NCBI RefSeq assembly: GCF_028687615.1
Contig: NZ_JAQTZU010000010.1
Coordinates: 1-64,000, forward strand
Source: Methylovulum sp.
Lineage (GTDB): Bacteria > Pseudomonadota > Gammaproteobacteria > Methylococcales > Methylomonadaceae
DNA length: 64,000 nucleotides
Direction: 5' to 3'
The stretch's first letter is position 1. Each line of letters opens with the position of its first letter. This document shows, in pieces, positions 45,286 through 54,926 of the stretch. Below the pieces are notes generated by a model. That model ran no database searches and was not told the origin of the DNA. It was given only the letters and a program-made list of their open reading frames with translations. The position numbers and the translations under genes were made by a program.

Positions 45286-48039
45286 ATGAATCTTGAACGC
45301 CCTGATCCAGATGACCTTCTTGCCCGTGTCGAACGTGACCAGATTCGCGCTTGCCGAGGACGGCTGAAGATTTTTTTCGGGGCGGCGGCAGGTGTCGGCA
45401 AGACCTATTCAATGTTGTTGGCAGCCAAGGAAAAACGCGCCGAAAATATCGATATTATCGTCGGTTTGGTGGAAACGCACGGGCGCAAGGAAACGGCGGC
45501 CTTGTTGGAAGGGTTGGAAGTGTTGCCGTCCAGGCAGATCGACTATCGCGGCACGGTGCTGCATGAATTCGACCTGGATGCCGCGCTCAAGCGCAAACCG
45601 TCCATCATCATCGTCGATGAATTGGCGCACTCCAATGCCCAAGGTTGCCGCCATCCCAAACGTTGGCAGGATATTGAAGAACTGCTTGAGGCAGGGATAG
45701 ATGTTTATACCGCGCTCAATGTGCAACATCTGGAAAGCCTTAATGACGACATCGGACAAATTTCCGGCATCCGGGTGTGGGAGACGGTGCCGGATACGGT
45801 GTTTGAGCAGGCTGATGAAGTCGAGCTGGTGGATTTGCCGCCCGACGAGTTGCTGGGTAGGCTTAAAGACGGCAAGGTGTATGTGCCGCAACAGGCCCAG
45901 GAGGCGGCCAAGAATTTTTTCCGCAAGGGCAATCTGATTGCGTTGCGGGAAATGGCTTTGCGGCAAACCGCCAGCCGTGTCGATGCCCAGATGCTGGATT
46001 ACCGCGAAAATCATTTTATCCGCGATGTTTGGCAGGTCAGTGAACGGATTCTGGTTTGCATAGGCCCCAACACCTTAGCCGAGCGGCTGGTCCGCGCGGG
46101 CAAACGCTTTGCCACCAGTTTACGTGCCGAATGGATAGTCGTGTATGTCGAAACACCGGAATTGCAACGCTTGCCAGCGGAAAAGCGCGATGGCGTGTTG
46201 CGGATTTTACGCTTGGCGGAACAACTGGGTGCCGAGACCGCAACCTTGAGCGCGCCCGAAATGAGCACCGCCATCATCAAGTATTCCAACGAACGCAATG
46301 TGACCAAGATCGTCATGGGCAAACCCACCCGCCGGGGTTGGAAGCGTTTGTTCTTGGGTTCGGTGGTGGATGTGCTGATCAGCGACGCACACAACATCAA
46401 CCTGTATCTGCTGGGCAGCCCTAGGCCTGACAAGAACGGTAACGGCGACAAACCAGAACTCTTGTACCGGAAAAACCCCTTGCCGGGGCTGGGCAAAAAA
46501 CGCTTAGCGCAACAAAAAAGCATCCAGGGTTATGTCTGGGCAATGCTTGTGACTATCGCCAGTACCGTGCTGGCTTACCTGATGTTCGGCAAGTTCGCGC
46601 TGGCTAACCTCAGCATGGTGTTTTTGCTGGGCGTGGTTTTTATTGCCACGCGTTATGGGCGCGGCCCGTCCATTTTTGCGTCATTCCTGGGCGTGGCGAT
46701 CTTTGATTTTTTGTTCGTCCCCCCTTATTTCAGTTTTTCGGTGTCCGATAGCCAATATCTGGTGACGCTATTGGCGATGTTGACGGTGGCGGTGCTGGTC
46801 AGCAGCCTGATGGCGAATGTCCGCTCCCAGGCCAAGGTGGCAGGGCATAGGGAGCGGCGGGCGATAGTCCTTTATGCGATGAGCAAGGAGCTGACGGCTA
46901 GCCAGAGTGAAGATGAGATCGTATGCACCGCCGTGCATCATTTTTATACGGAGTTTGGCAGCCGTAACGTCATCTTATTTCCTGATGCCAATGGACGCAT
47001 TGTTTATCCGACCGGCAATGATATGCCAGAATCGCTGCACGGTGCTGATTTGAGCGTGGCGCAATGGGTCATGGATCATAACGAGATCGCCGGGCAAGGC
47101 ACCCATACTTTGCCGGGTGCCGAGGCTCTTTATTTCCCGTTGAGCAATAAAGAAACCATGTTGGGGGTTTTGGTCTTGCTGCCCGTCAATTTACGTCGGG
47201 TATTTCTGCCGGAACAACAAAAATTGCTGGAGACGTTGCTTGGGCAGATTGCCCAAGCGATTATCCGTGTGCGTTTGACCGAGCAAGCCCGCAAAACGCA
47301 AGTGGCAATGGAAGCCGAACGTCTGCGTAATTCCTTGCTTAGTTCCATTTCCCATGATTTACGCACACCCTTGGCGACTATCGTCGGCTCGGCCAGCACC
47401 TTGGTGGAAGATGACAATTCGCTCAAACCGGAAGACAAGCTGGAACTGAACCGCGCCATTTATGAAGAGGCGCAACGGATGTCGAGCCTAGTCAATAATA
47501 TCCTGGATATGGCAAGGCTTGATGCCGGTACGGTTGAACCGAACAAACAATGGTATCCGCTGGATGAAATTATTGGTGTGGTGCTGAACCGTTTGCAAAA
47601 ACGTCTCAAAGGCCGCCGGATGACAGTCAAACTGCCGCCTGGCATTTTGATGGTTTATGTCGATGCCGTGATGATTGAGCAGGTGTTGATTAACTTGCTG
47701 GAAAACGCCTTGCGTTACACGCCGGACAACAGCCCTTTGGAGGTTACGGCCAAAGCGTCTGCGGATTCGGTGGAAATCTCGGTGGCCGATCAGGGTCAGG
47801 GGCTACCTGAAGGCGGCGAAAACAAATTGTTTGAAAAATTTTATCGGGTGCGTAACGAGGCGGCACAAAGCGGGGTAGGTTTAGGTTTGGCAATTTGCAA
47901 AGCGATCATTGAGGTGCATGGCGGGAGCATCCATGCCCAAAATAGGCCGGAAGGAGGCGCGGTGTTTTCGTTTATGATTCCGCTGGGCCACGCGCCACCT
48001 GTGGTGTGCCAAGAAGAGCCTTGCGGTATGGTTGGCTAG
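45286..48039 (+). CDS. kdpD: sensor histidine kinase KdpD
   Basis: KdpD senses potassium and turgor and phosphorylates KdpE. It has 917 residues from the ATG at 45286; a GTG six bases earlier is an alternative. Parts in order: KdpD N-domain with Walker A GAAAGVGKT at 32-40, a universal-stress-type region, four close membrane helices about 415-505, a GAF-like region, HisKA with His690 (SISHDLRTPLATI), and HATPase_c (NLLENALRY, GVGLGLAICKAI). It is followed by kdpE after 2 bases. The kdpFABC pump genes are not in the window. Confidence 0.95.
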   Translation: MNLERPDPDDLLARVERDQIRACRGRLKIFFGAAAGVGKTYSMLLAAKEKRAENIDIIVGLVETHGRKETAALLEGLEVLPSRQIDYRGTVLHEFDLDAALKRKPSIIIVDELAHSNAQGCRHPKRWQDIEELLEAGIDVYTALNVQHLESLNDDIGQISGIRVWETVPDTVFEQADEVELVDLPPDELLGRLKDGKVYVPQQAQEAAKNFFRKGNLIALREMALRQTASRVDAQMLDYRENHFIRDVWQVSERILVCIGPNTLAERLVRAGKRFATSLRAEWIVVYVETPELQRLPAEKRDGVLRILRLAEQLGAETATLSAPEMSTAIIKYSNERNVTKIVMGKPTRRGWKRLFLGSVVDVLISDAHNINLYLLGSPRPDKNGNGDKPELLYRKNPLPGLGKKRLAQQKSIQGYVWAMLVTIASTVLAYLMFGKFALANLSMVFLLGVVFIATRYGRGPSIFASFLGVAIFDFLFVPPYFSFSVSDSQYLVTLLAMLTVAVLVSSLMANVRSQAKVAGHRERRAIVLYAMSKELTASQSEDEIVCTAVHHFYTEFGSRNVILFPDANGRIVYPTGNDMPESLHGADLSVAQWVMDHNEIAGQGTHTLPGAEALYFPLSNKETMLGVLVLLPVNLRRVFLPEQQKLLETLLGQIAQAIIRVRLTEQARKTQVAMEAERLRNSLLSSISHDLRTPLATIVGSASTLVEDDNSLKPEDKLELNRAIYEEAQRMSSLVNNILDMARLDAGTVEPNKQWYPLDEIIGVVLNRLQKRLKGRRMTVKLPPGILMVYVDAVMIEQVLINLLENALRYTPDNSPLEVTAKASADSVEISVADQGQGLPEGGENKLFEKFYRVRNEAAQSGVGLGLAICKAIIEVHGGSIHAQNRPEGGAVFSFMIPLGHAPPVVCQEEPCGMVG

Positions 48040-48041
48040 CC

Positions 48042-48737
48042 ATGACGAACACCAACCCAGTGATTATTGTGATAGAAGATGATCCGGCAATACGCCTGTT
48101 TTTGCGGACGGGTCTGGGTGCCCACGGTTTCAAGATATTTGAGGCGGACAAAGGCCGGCAAGGCATTATCGAAGCGGGGGTGCGCAAACCCGACCTCATC
48201 ATTTTGGATTTGGGTTTGCCGGACATGGATGGTGTCGAGGTTATCAAAAGCATACGCGAATGGTCGGCGATGCCTATCATCATTTTGTCGGCACGGAGTT
48301 CCGAGCAGCATAAAATCGACGCGTTGGATGCCGGAGCGGACGATTACCTGACCAAGCCGTTTGGTTTGGGGGAATTGCTGGCGAGGATACGGGTCGCGCT
48401 ACGCCATTCGGTCAGCTGCCCAGCGCAAGATGCGGATGGTGTATTTAATACTGGCGAGTTGAAAGTCGATTTGTTGAAACGCCAGGTTTTCGTTGCCGAT
48501 AAAGAAATCCACCTGACCCCGATTCAATATCGACTATTGTCACTGTTGATAGTCAATGCTGGTAAAGTGTTGACGCACCAATACATACTCAAGGAAGTCT
48601 GGGGGCCGTCGTACAAGGACAATTCGCATTACCCACGAATTTACATGAGCCAGCTTAGGCAAAAACTGGAAGCCGACCCGACGCAGCCACAGTATTTGTT
48701 GACGGAATCGGGTGTAGGCTACCGTTTGAAAGTCTAA
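48042..48737 (+). CDS. kdpE: response regulator KdpE
   Basis: KdpE is the OmpR-type partner of KdpD. It has 231 residues from the ATG at 48042, just after the kdpD stop. The receiver has IEDDPAIRLFL, the phospho-acceptor Asp in LILDLGLPDMDG, and the Lys of LTKPFGLGELLAR. The C-terminal winged helix has LTPIQYRLLSLL and HPRIYMSQLRQKLE-like sequence (seen as YPRIYMSQLRQKLE). Length and motifs are normal. With no kdpFABC nearby, the targets may include the channel or activator genes upstream. Confidence 0.95.
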   Translation: MTNTNPVIIVIEDDPAIRLFLRTGLGAHGFKIFEADKGRQGIIEAGVRKPDLIILDLGLPDMDGVEVIKSIREWSAMPIIILSARSSEQHKIDALDAGADDYLTKPFGLGELLARIRVALRHSVSCPAQDADGVFNTGELKVDLLKRQVFVADKEIHLTPIQYRLLSLLIVNAGKVLTHQYILKEVWGPSYKDNSHYPRIYMSQLRQKLEADPTQPQYLLTESGVGYRLKV

Positions 48738-48945
48738 TCTCCTTTGTCTACCTGAACGTCAGTCGCAGCAGTTTGGCGAATGCCCGGCAGGGCTTGTTTG
48801 AAAGGGGGGAGGGGATTTGTAAGTCCGCAATTGGTTTTTCCATAAGCAACTTGATCGCCCAGAAATTTATCTGGATAATCACGCCCTTGCTTAACTATCG
48901 TACCGATTTTTAAGGATTTTCTCACTACATGAACAAGCCCGTCAG

Positions 48946-49068
48946 TTTCCCCTGCCCACCGACATCCACAGCCCCGCCGACGTCCACCAGTTGCCCAAAG
49001 AGCTGCTCAAGCCGCTGGCGAAGGAGCTGCGCGAATTCCTGACCCGGTCGATGGACAAAAGACCCTGA
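48946..49068 (+). pseudogene. fragment of the dxs (deoxyxylulose-5-phosphate synthase) N terminus
   Basis: A startless frame reads FPLPTDIHSPADVHQLPKEL, then LLKPLAKELREFL, then TRSMDKRP and a stop. This matches the very first residues of DXS (PLLDxIxSPADLxxLP). The codons are more G+C-rich than nearby genes. Only about 40 codons remain, so it is a dead fragment, probably brought in or left by rearrangement. The complete dxs is not in the window. Confidence 0.55.
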
Positions 49069-49121
49069 AACCCATATAGAGCCTTTATTTTTTAGCACTC
49101 CACAGCGGCATAGCCCCAAAA

Positions 49122-49171
49122 TTGGCAAACGCTTTGGTTGCCAATGGGTACAAAGTTTGGTACTTTGTACC
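49122..49171. repeat. two adjacent small hairpins
   Basis: TTGGCAA (49122-49128) pairs with TTGCCAA (49138-49144), and GGTACAAAGT (49147-49156) pairs exactly with ACTTTGTACC (49162-49171). They lie upstream of a good terminator in a stretch with no gene. Confidence 0.5.
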
Positions 49172-49240
49172 AACAAGACAACTTGCCGAATGACAAATAG
49201 CCATTAATAAATAGTTTCGTGCTGACTGGATAACCAGAAG

Positions 49241-49273
49241 CCAACGGGCCTTCAAGCCCGTTGGTTTTTTTTT
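49241..49273 (+). terminator. strong intrinsic terminator with no gene upstream
   Basis: CCAACGGGC (49241-49249) pairs with GCCCGTTGG (49256-49264) around a CTTCAA-type loop and is followed by T9. kdpE ends 500 bases earlier, so the terminator may serve a small RNA or a lost gene. Apart from the dxs fragment and hairpins, 48738-49381 has no recognised coding feature. Confidence 0.75.
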
Positions 49274-49381
49274 GCGCTGATTTTATTGCAGGGTTTGTTT
49301 ATTGGGTTTATCCGCTTGTTAAGCGTGTTATTTTTTTGATTTATAAATAAAAATTTTATCTTAGACGAGGTCAAAATTAAC

Positions 49382-50347
49382 ATGGACATAACTCCAAAAA
49401 CTGAGATTCATTGGAACATCGAGACCATTGTCTCTGAACTTCGCTTGTTACGGAATAAATCCTTGGAAAACAGGCAACGGGAAGGACGGCCACCCAAACT
49501 GCCGTCCCGTAAAGCCTTGGTTGCCATTTTGGAAGGTTTTTCAGCGGCGTTGTTCCCGAACCGCTTGGGTTCGGGTGAGCTTTCCGATGAAAGCGTCGAT
49601 TATTTCGTCGGACAGACTTTGGATGCCGCGCTTCGGGGCTTGTTTGAGCAATTACGCCGTGAATGCCGGTTCAAAGCCGAGCAACAAGGTTTGTTCGATA
49701 TTGATTGCGGGCAACAGGCGGCGGTTATCAACCGTGAGTTTGCCGCGCAATTGCCCGCGCTACGGGTTTTACTGGATAGCGACCTGATTGCTGCCTACGA
49801 GGGTGATCCGGCGGCAACCAGCCTGGATGAGGTGCTGGTCTGTTATCCGGGCATGATCGCGATTATTTACCACCGGATTGCCCACACACTTTATATGCTG
49901 GGTTCACCACTGGTTGCGCGGATGATTGCCGAAATATCGCATTCGGCGACCGGCATTGACATTCATCCCGGTGCAACAATTGGTGCGAGTTTTTTTATTG
50001 ACCACGGCACGGGTGTCGTCATTGGCGAAACGGCGGTCATTGGTCGGCATGTGCGTTTGTACCAAGCGGTGACATTGGGAGCCAAACGTTTCCCGAAAGA
50101 CCAGGACGGCAGTTTAGTCAAAGGCAATGCGCGGCATCCGATAGTTGAAGACGATGTTGTGATTTACGCAGGTGCGACCATTCTGGGGCGCATCACCATA
50201 GGCCAAGGCTCTTCGATAGGCGGCAATGTCTGGCTGACCCATAGCGTCGCAGCGGGCAGTGTCATCACCCAATCGCTGGCGAATAATGAACCGTCGGCAA
50301 ATTTAACCACGCACCACTTAACTTTACTCAATAACAGAAATACATAA
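49382..50347 (+). CDS. cysE: serine O-acetyltransferase (EpsC type)
   Basis: CysE makes O-acetylserine, the carbon skeleton for cysteine. It has 321 residues, with an N-terminal helical domain and C-terminal left-handed beta-helix hexapeptide repeats (GIDIHPGATIGASFFIDHG, then GVVIGETAVIGRHV and YQAVTLGAKRFPKD). The HPGATIG histidine and the DHGTG motif are catalytic. GAGG precedes the ATG. It heads the cysE-encapsulin-desulfurase set: this gene feeds cysteine synthesis while the encapsulated enzyme draws sulfur from cysteine. Confidence 0.94.
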   Translation: MDITPKTEIHWNIETIVSELRLLRNKSLENRQREGRPPKLPSRKALVAILEGFSAALFPNRLGSGELSDESVDYFVGQTLDAALRGLFEQLRRECRFKAEQQGLFDIDCGQQAAVINREFAAQLPALRVLLDSDLIAAYEGDPAATSLDEVLVCYPGMIAIIYHRIAHTLYMLGSPLVARMIAEISHSATGIDIHPGATIGASFFIDHGTGVVIGETAVIGRHVRLYQAVTLGAKRFPKDQDGSLVKGNARHPIVEDDVVIYAGATILGRITIGQGSSIGGNVWLTHSVAAGSVITQSLANNEPSANLTTHHLTLLNNRNT

Positions 50348-50398
50348 GCAGTTGTTTTTAAAAATTAACATTCACCCAACACCACGAAGGAACAAACC

Positions 50399-51316
50399 AT
50401 GTCCGATATTCATGAAGCCCATACTGCGTTAAGCGACGTCGCAGCCCGCACCCTGGCGAACGCCACCAAAACCGTCCCCATGATGTCAACCATCACGCCA
50501 CGATGGTTGGTGCATTTGCTCCAGTGGGTTCCGGTCGAGGCAGGGATTTACCGTGTCAACAAAGTTAAAAATGAAACCGGCATCGCTGTCGATTGCTCGA
50601 ATCTCGATGAGCGGGATTTACCGCAAACCTATGTCGATTATGAAGAATGGGGCCGCGAGTATCGTTTAGGTGCGGTCAATAGCGTCGTTGACATTCACAC
50701 CCGCGTCTCTGACCTGTACAGCAGCCCGCACAACCAAATCCAAGAACAATTGCGCCTGACCATTGAGACCATTAAAGAACGTCAGGAAAGCGAGTTGATT
50801 AATAACAGCGAATACGGTTTGCTACATAATGTCGCCGCCATCAATAAAATACAGCCGCGTAAGGGTGCGCCTACTCCTGATGACTTGGATGAATTGTTGG
50901 CAAAAGTTTGGAAACAACCGGCGTTTTTCTTGGCGCATCCGCTCGCGATTGCTGCATTTGGACGCGAATGTACCCGCCGTGGCGTACCGCCTGCTACCGT
51001 GACTTTGTTTGGTTCGCCGTTCATCACTTGGCGCGGTGTGCCGGTCATTCCGTCAGACAAGCTCAAAATCGTCAACGGCAAAACCAATATTTTGCTGATG
51101 CGTACCGGTGAAAGCCGTCAAGGCGTGGTAGGCCTTTATCAACCCAATCTGACTGGCGAGCAAAGCATGGGCTTGTCCGTGCGTTTTATGGGTATCAACC
51201 ATAAAGCGATTTCTTCGTACTTGATTTCGTTGTACTGCACCTTGGCGGTGTTGACGGATGACGCGCTCGCCGTGCTTGAGAACGTCGAAGTGGGCAAGTA
51301 CCATGAATACCAGTAA
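50399..51316 (+). CDS. family 2 encapsulin shell protein
   Basis: The 305-residue protein matches family 2A encapsulin shells (Srp1/SrpI type), which share the HK97 phage capsid fold and form protein nanocompartments. Seen are the N-terminal arm, YEEWGREYRLGAVNSVVDIH, LLHNVAAINKIQPRKGAPTPDDLDELL (in parts), HPLAIAAFGRECTRRGVPP and FITWRGVPVIPSDKL. The next gene is a cysteine desulfurase overlapping it by 14 bases, the known cargo pairing of this family. The assembled shell is expected to store sulfur made by the cargo under sulfur stress. Confidence 0.9.
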   Translation: MSDIHEAHTALSDVAARTLANATKTVPMMSTITPRWLVHLLQWVPVEAGIYRVNKVKNETGIAVDCSNLDERDLPQTYVDYEEWGREYRLGAVNSVVDIHTRVSDLYSSPHNQIQEQLRLTIETIKERQESELINNSEYGLLHNVAAINKIQPRKGAPTPDDLDELLAKVWKQPAFFLAHPLAIAAFGRECTRRGVPPATVTLFGSPFITWRGVPVIPSDKLKIVNGKTNILLMRTGESRQGVVGLYQPNLTGEQSMGLSVRFMGINHKAISSYLISLYCTLAVLTDDALAVLENVEVGKYHEYQ

Positions 51317-52949
51317 TTCTGACAAGCAAACTGGATTTCCAGGCGACGATTTGGGGGAACTGTCGGTGGAACAATTGGAACGTATGGCGAATGAACTATT
51401 TTCGGCGTTGCCAGGGGCGATAGGAAATGATGTCGTTGGTTCAGCCCATCAGCAAATAGACGCGCAAGTAGCGGCACATCCACGGGCCGTGGCTTGTGCC
51501 GCAAGGCTTGCCGATTTGGCCAGCCAGACAGGGCGTGTGGCAGCCGATGCGGTCATCGCGGGCGAGTTGCAATGGCAGGAATTATCAGCGCAATTTCCGC
51601 AGCCTATTGTCAATCTGCCCGTCAACACGACAAGCAATTCATCATTTTCGTCATTTTATTTTCTCGATGAAATACCGGCTTTTGCCCAGGCTTTGCACAC
51701 GCCCTCACTTGCCAATAGCCATCCTACGTTTGATGTTGATGCCGTGCGCCGGGATTTTCCGATCTTGCAAGAGCGGGTCAACGGACGCCCGTTGATTTGG
51801 CTGGATAATGCCGCGACGACGCAGAAACCGCAATGTGTCATTGATAGGCTGAGCTATTTCTACCAGCATGAAAATTCCAATATCCACCGCGCCGCGCATG
51901 AACTGGCGGCACGCGCCACCGATGCTTATGAAGGTGCGCGTGCTACTGTCGCACGATTCCTGCATGCGTCCGCCAGCGATGAAATTATCTTCGTGCGCGG
52001 TGCAACCGAAGGCATTAACTTGGTCGCCCAGTCTTGGGGCCGCCAACATATTGGCAAGGATGATGAGATTGTCATCACTTGCTTGGAGCATCATGCCAAC
52101 ATCGTACCCTGGCAGCAGCTATGCACGGAAACCGGTGCACGCTTGCGTGTGGCTCCGGTCGATGATGACGGGCAAGTCTTGTTGGAAGAGTACGAAAAAC
52201 TGCTCAATCCCCGCACCCGTCTGGTGGCTTTCACGCAAGTTTCCAATGCCTTGGGTACGGTGACACCGGCGCGTGAGATGGTTGCGATGGCGCATCGCCA
52301 CGGTGCGCGGGTCTTGGTTGACGGGGCGCAATCGGTTTCGCATTTGCGGGTCGATGTCCAGGCCTTGGACTGTGATTGGTTTGTGTTTTCCGGTCATAAG
52401 ATTTTCGGGCCGACAGGGATTGGCGTGGTATACGGCAAGCGTGGGTTGCTCAACGCAACGCAACCCTGGCAAGGTGGCGGTAATATGATTGAGGATGTGG
52501 CTTTCGAACACACCCGCTATCAGCAAGCACCCGCGCGTTTTGAAGCCGGTACCGGCAATATCGCCGATGCCGTGGGCTTGGCGGCGGCATTGGATTATGT
52601 CGAAATACTGGGGATTGAAAATATCAACCGCTATGAGCATGAATTGTTGGTCTATGCGACACAAGCCCTTAGCGAAATTCCAGGGCTGCGCCTAATCGGC
52701 ACGGCACCGGACAAAACCAGTGTGTTGTCTTTTGTGCTGAAAGGGGCTGCGACAGAAGAAGTCGGTACGGCGCTGAACAAGGAAGGCATCGCGGTGCGTT
52801 CCGGCCACCACTGCGCCCAACCGATATTACGTCGCTTCGGTTTAGAAAGCACAGTCCGCCCTTCATTGGCGTTTTACAATACCTACAGGGAAATTGATGT
52901 GCTGGCAGCGGCCTTGCGGCGTATCCAATGCGGTCGCACGGTGTTTTAA
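51303..52949 (+). CDS. SufS-type cysteine desulfurase with encapsulin-cargo extension
   Basis: The protein has 548 residues from the ATG at 51303; the frame opens earlier but only within the shell gene. Residues 1-145 are an extension absent from ordinary SufS: a helical, Ser/Asn-containing stretch expected to contain the cargo-loading signal. The desulfurase follows: VRRDFPILQERVNGRPLIWLDNAATTQKP (in parts), PLP-binding Lys in FSGHKIFGPTG, and the catalytic Cys in RSGHHCAQPILRRFG. It overlaps the shell gene by 14 bases. It releases sulfur from cysteine inside the shell. Confidence 0.92.
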   Translation: MNTSNSDKQTGFPGDDLGELSVEQLERMANELFSALPGAIGNDVVGSAHQQIDAQVAAHPRAVACAARLADLASQTGRVAADAVIAGELQWQELSAQFPQPIVNLPVNTTSNSSFSSFYFLDEIPAFAQALHTPSLANSHPTFDVDAVRRDFPILQERVNGRPLIWLDNAATTQKPQCVIDRLSYFYQHENSNIHRAAHELAARATDAYEGARATVARFLHASASDEIIFVRGATEGINLVAQSWGRQHIGKDDEIVITCLEHHANIVPWQQLCTETGARLRVAPVDDDGQVLLEEYEKLLNPRTRLVAFTQVSNALGTVTPAREMVAMAHRHGARVLVDGAQSVSHLRVDVQALDCDWFVFSGHKIFGPTGIGVVYGKRGLLNATQPWQGGGNMIEDVAFEHTRYQQAPARFEAGTGNIADAVGLAAALDYVEILGIENINRYEHELLVYATQALSEIPGLRLIGTAPDKTSVLSFVLKGAATEEVGTALNKEGIAVRSGHHCAQPILRRFGLESTVRPSLAFYNTYREIDVLAAALRRIQCGRTVF

Positions 52950-52970
52950 GGATGTAACGATCTGTCATGA

Positions 52971-53003
52971 ACCGGCATCCAAAACCAGTTTTTGGATGCC
53001 GGT
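52971..53003. terminator. bidirectional hairpin after the desulfurase gene
   Basis: ACCGGCATCCAAAA (52971-52984) pairs with TTTTGGATGCCGGT (52990-53003) around CCAGT. It lies 21 bases after the desulfurase stop and serves either strand; the convergent yaiI gene ends at 53054. A/T flanks are weak, so it is a hairpin terminator at moderate confidence. Confidence 0.6.
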
Positions 53004-53053
53004 GCCATTAAAAGCATTGTCACTGAAGCATGGCTAAAATTCGGCTGCCACGA

Positions 53054-53515
53054 TCAAACGGGTTTCTTTCTGATGTGCTGGGCTAAGAAGGCGTCCAATT
53101 GATTGGCAAACGCTTGTATGTCACGGGGGCTTAAGGCGGCAGGCCCGCCGGTCGCTATGCCGCTGGCGCGTAAGGTGTCCATAAAATCACGCATATTCAA
53201 ACGTTCCTTGATCGTGTCCTCGGTATAGCGTTCGCCACGGGGATTGATCGCATGTCCGCCTTTGGCAATCACTTCACTCGCCAGCGGAATGTCGCCGGTA
53301 ATCACCAAATCACCAAGGTTTAGCCTGTTGACGATTTCGCTATCGGCAACATCAAAGCCTGGGTGTACCCGCAACATTTTGATATGGCGTGATGGCGGGG
53401 TTGCCAGATGCTGGTTGGCAACCAGGGTCGTGGTGATAGCGGTACGTTCCGCCGCCCGAAACAGAATGTCTTTGATCGCCTTCGGGCAAGCATCTGCATC
53501 AACCCATATCTGCAT
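53054..53515 (-). CDS. yaiI: YaiI/YqxD family (DUF188) protein
   Basis: The 153-residue protein starts at the ATG at 53515 ([12 protein letters not shown]), with AAGGGA 6 bases upstream. The family pattern is clear: [16 protein letters not shown], then [36 protein letters not shown] and [11 protein letters not shown]. It is a PIN-like fold of unknown substrate; the acidic residues Asp4, Asp6 and others are kept. It ends the minus-strand gltA run. Confidence 0.92.
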   Translation of the reverse strand: MQIWVDADACPKAIKDILFRAAERTAITTTLVANQHLATPPSRHIKMLRVHPGFDVADSEIVNRLNLGDLVITGDIPLASEVIAKGGHAINPRGERYTEDTIKERLNMRDFMDTLRASGIATGGPAALSPRDIQAFANQLDAFLAQHIRKKPV

Positions 53516-53559
53516 GTTGGTCCCTTGCCGCACTACGCCAATTGGGGAGATGGTGTTTT

Positions 53560-54861
53560 TTAATTCGATTTACGATGATCCGCCGGAACGTCACGGCGTG
53601 TTGCCCCAGTGTATAACTGGCGTGGACGGCCGATTTTTTGTTCCGGGTCGGCGATCATTTCATCCCAATGCGCTATCCAGCCGACCGTCCGGCCCATTGC
53701 AAACATCGCGGTGAACATATTGGTGGGTATGCCCAGTGCGTGCAGGACGATGCCGGAGTAAAAATCGACATTGGGATAGAGTTTTTTCTCGATGAAATAT
53801 TCGTCTTCCAGAGCGATACGCTCCAGTTCCAACGCGAGTTCAAACAATTTTATGTCGTGCAGGCCTAATTCGTTGAGGACTTCATGACAGGTCGCCCGCA
53901 TTAATAGGGCGCGGGGGTCATGGTTTTTATAGACGCGATGACCAAAACCCATGAGCCTGAATGGATCGTTCTTGTCTTTGGCTTTTTGGATATATTCAGG
54001 GATGCGTGAGACATCGCCGATTTTTTCCAGCATGTTCAAGACCGCCTCATTGGCCCCACCGTGGGCGGCCCCCCACAAACAGGCGATACCGGCAGTGATG
54101 CAAGCGAACGGATTGGCTCCGCTGGAACCCGCCAAACGGACGGTGGATGTCGACGCATTTTGTTCGTGGTCGGCGTGCAGGATCAAAATCCTGTCCAATG
54201 CCCGCACCAGCACCGGATTGGCATGGTAGTCATCGCAAGGCGTCGCGTGCATCATGCGCAGGAAGTTTTCCACATAATTGAGTTTGTTTTGCGGATACAT
54301 GAACGGCATCCCCGTGCTGTACTTATGGCACATCGCAACGATGGTCGGTACTTTGGCGATTAGCCGGATGGAGCACATCTCGCGGTCTTTTTTGGAGCGG
54401 ATGTCCAGGGCGTCATGATAAAACGCCGATAATGCCCCGACGACTCCGACCATAATCGCCATCGGATGCGCGTCACGGCGGAAGCCTTTGAAAAAATTGG
54501 TCAATTGGTCATGCACCATCGTGTGCATCGTGATGTTGTATTGGAATTTTTCCAGTTCTTCGCTGGTGGGCAGTTCACCGTTGAGTATCAGGTAGCAAAC
54601 TTCCAGGAAATTGCATTGCTCGGCAAGCTGTTCGATAGGATAGCCACGGTACAACAAAACGCCTTCTTCGCCGTCGATAAAGGTGATCGTGGAGCGGCAA
54701 CTGGCGGTTGAGTTAAATCCAGGATCGTAAGTGAACAAACCTGTGTTTTTGTACAAGGCTTGGACATCAACCACATTGGGGCCGGTGGTTCCAGTTAAAA
54801 CAGGTAACTCACATAAAGATTGGCCGTTCTCATTTAAGCTAAGATTGTTTGGATGGGTCAT
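53560..54861 (-). CDS. gltA: citrate synthase
   Basis: GltA condenses acetyl-CoA and oxaloacetate at the start of the TCA cycle. It has 433 residues from the ATG at 54861 (MTHPNNLSL). Catalytic motifs are visible: His in [13 protein letters not shown], His in [13 protein letters not shown] and the Asp region near [29 protein letters not shown] and [22 protein letters not shown] are typical of the hexameric type II enzyme of gram-negatives. It lies 66 bases after eda in a shared minus-strand order zwf-edd-eda-gltA. Confidence 0.96.
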   Translation of the reverse strand: MTHPNNLSLNENGQSLCELPVLTGTTGPNVVDVQALYKNTGLFTYDPGFNSTASCRSTITFIDGEEGVLLYRGYPIEQLAEQCNFLEVCYLILNGELPTSEELEKFQYNITMHTMVHDQLTNFFKGFRRDAHPMAIMVGVVGALSAFYHDALDIRSKKDREMCSIRLIAKVPTIVAMCHKYSTGMPFMYPQNKLNYVENFLRMMHATPCDDYHANPVLVRALDRILILHADHEQNASTSTVRLAGSSGANPFACITAGIACLWGAAHGGANEAVLNMLEKIGDVSRIPEYIQKAKDKNDPFRLMGFGHRVYKNHDPRALLMRATCHEVLNELGLHDIKLFELALELERIALEDEYFIEKKLYPNVDFYSGIVLHALGIPTNMFTAMFAMGRTVGWIAHWDEMIADPEQKIGRPRQLYTGATRRDVPADHRKSN

Positions 54862-54926
54862 GGATATTCTCTCTGTTTTAGGTTCGTTAAGTGGTACCAC
54901 AAGCCTTTAGTTGATCAGGTTGTTGA

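Noticed and set aside
45125-45412. Minus-strand 95-codon ORF over the MITE
   Set aside because: It lies in the MITE and antisense to kdpD; the reading is typical of G+C-rich repeat interiors.
48734-48925. Minus-strand 63-codon ORF after kdpE
   Set aside because: No ribosome site, no recognised family, and it overlaps the 3' flank of kdpE; left out as a chance frame.
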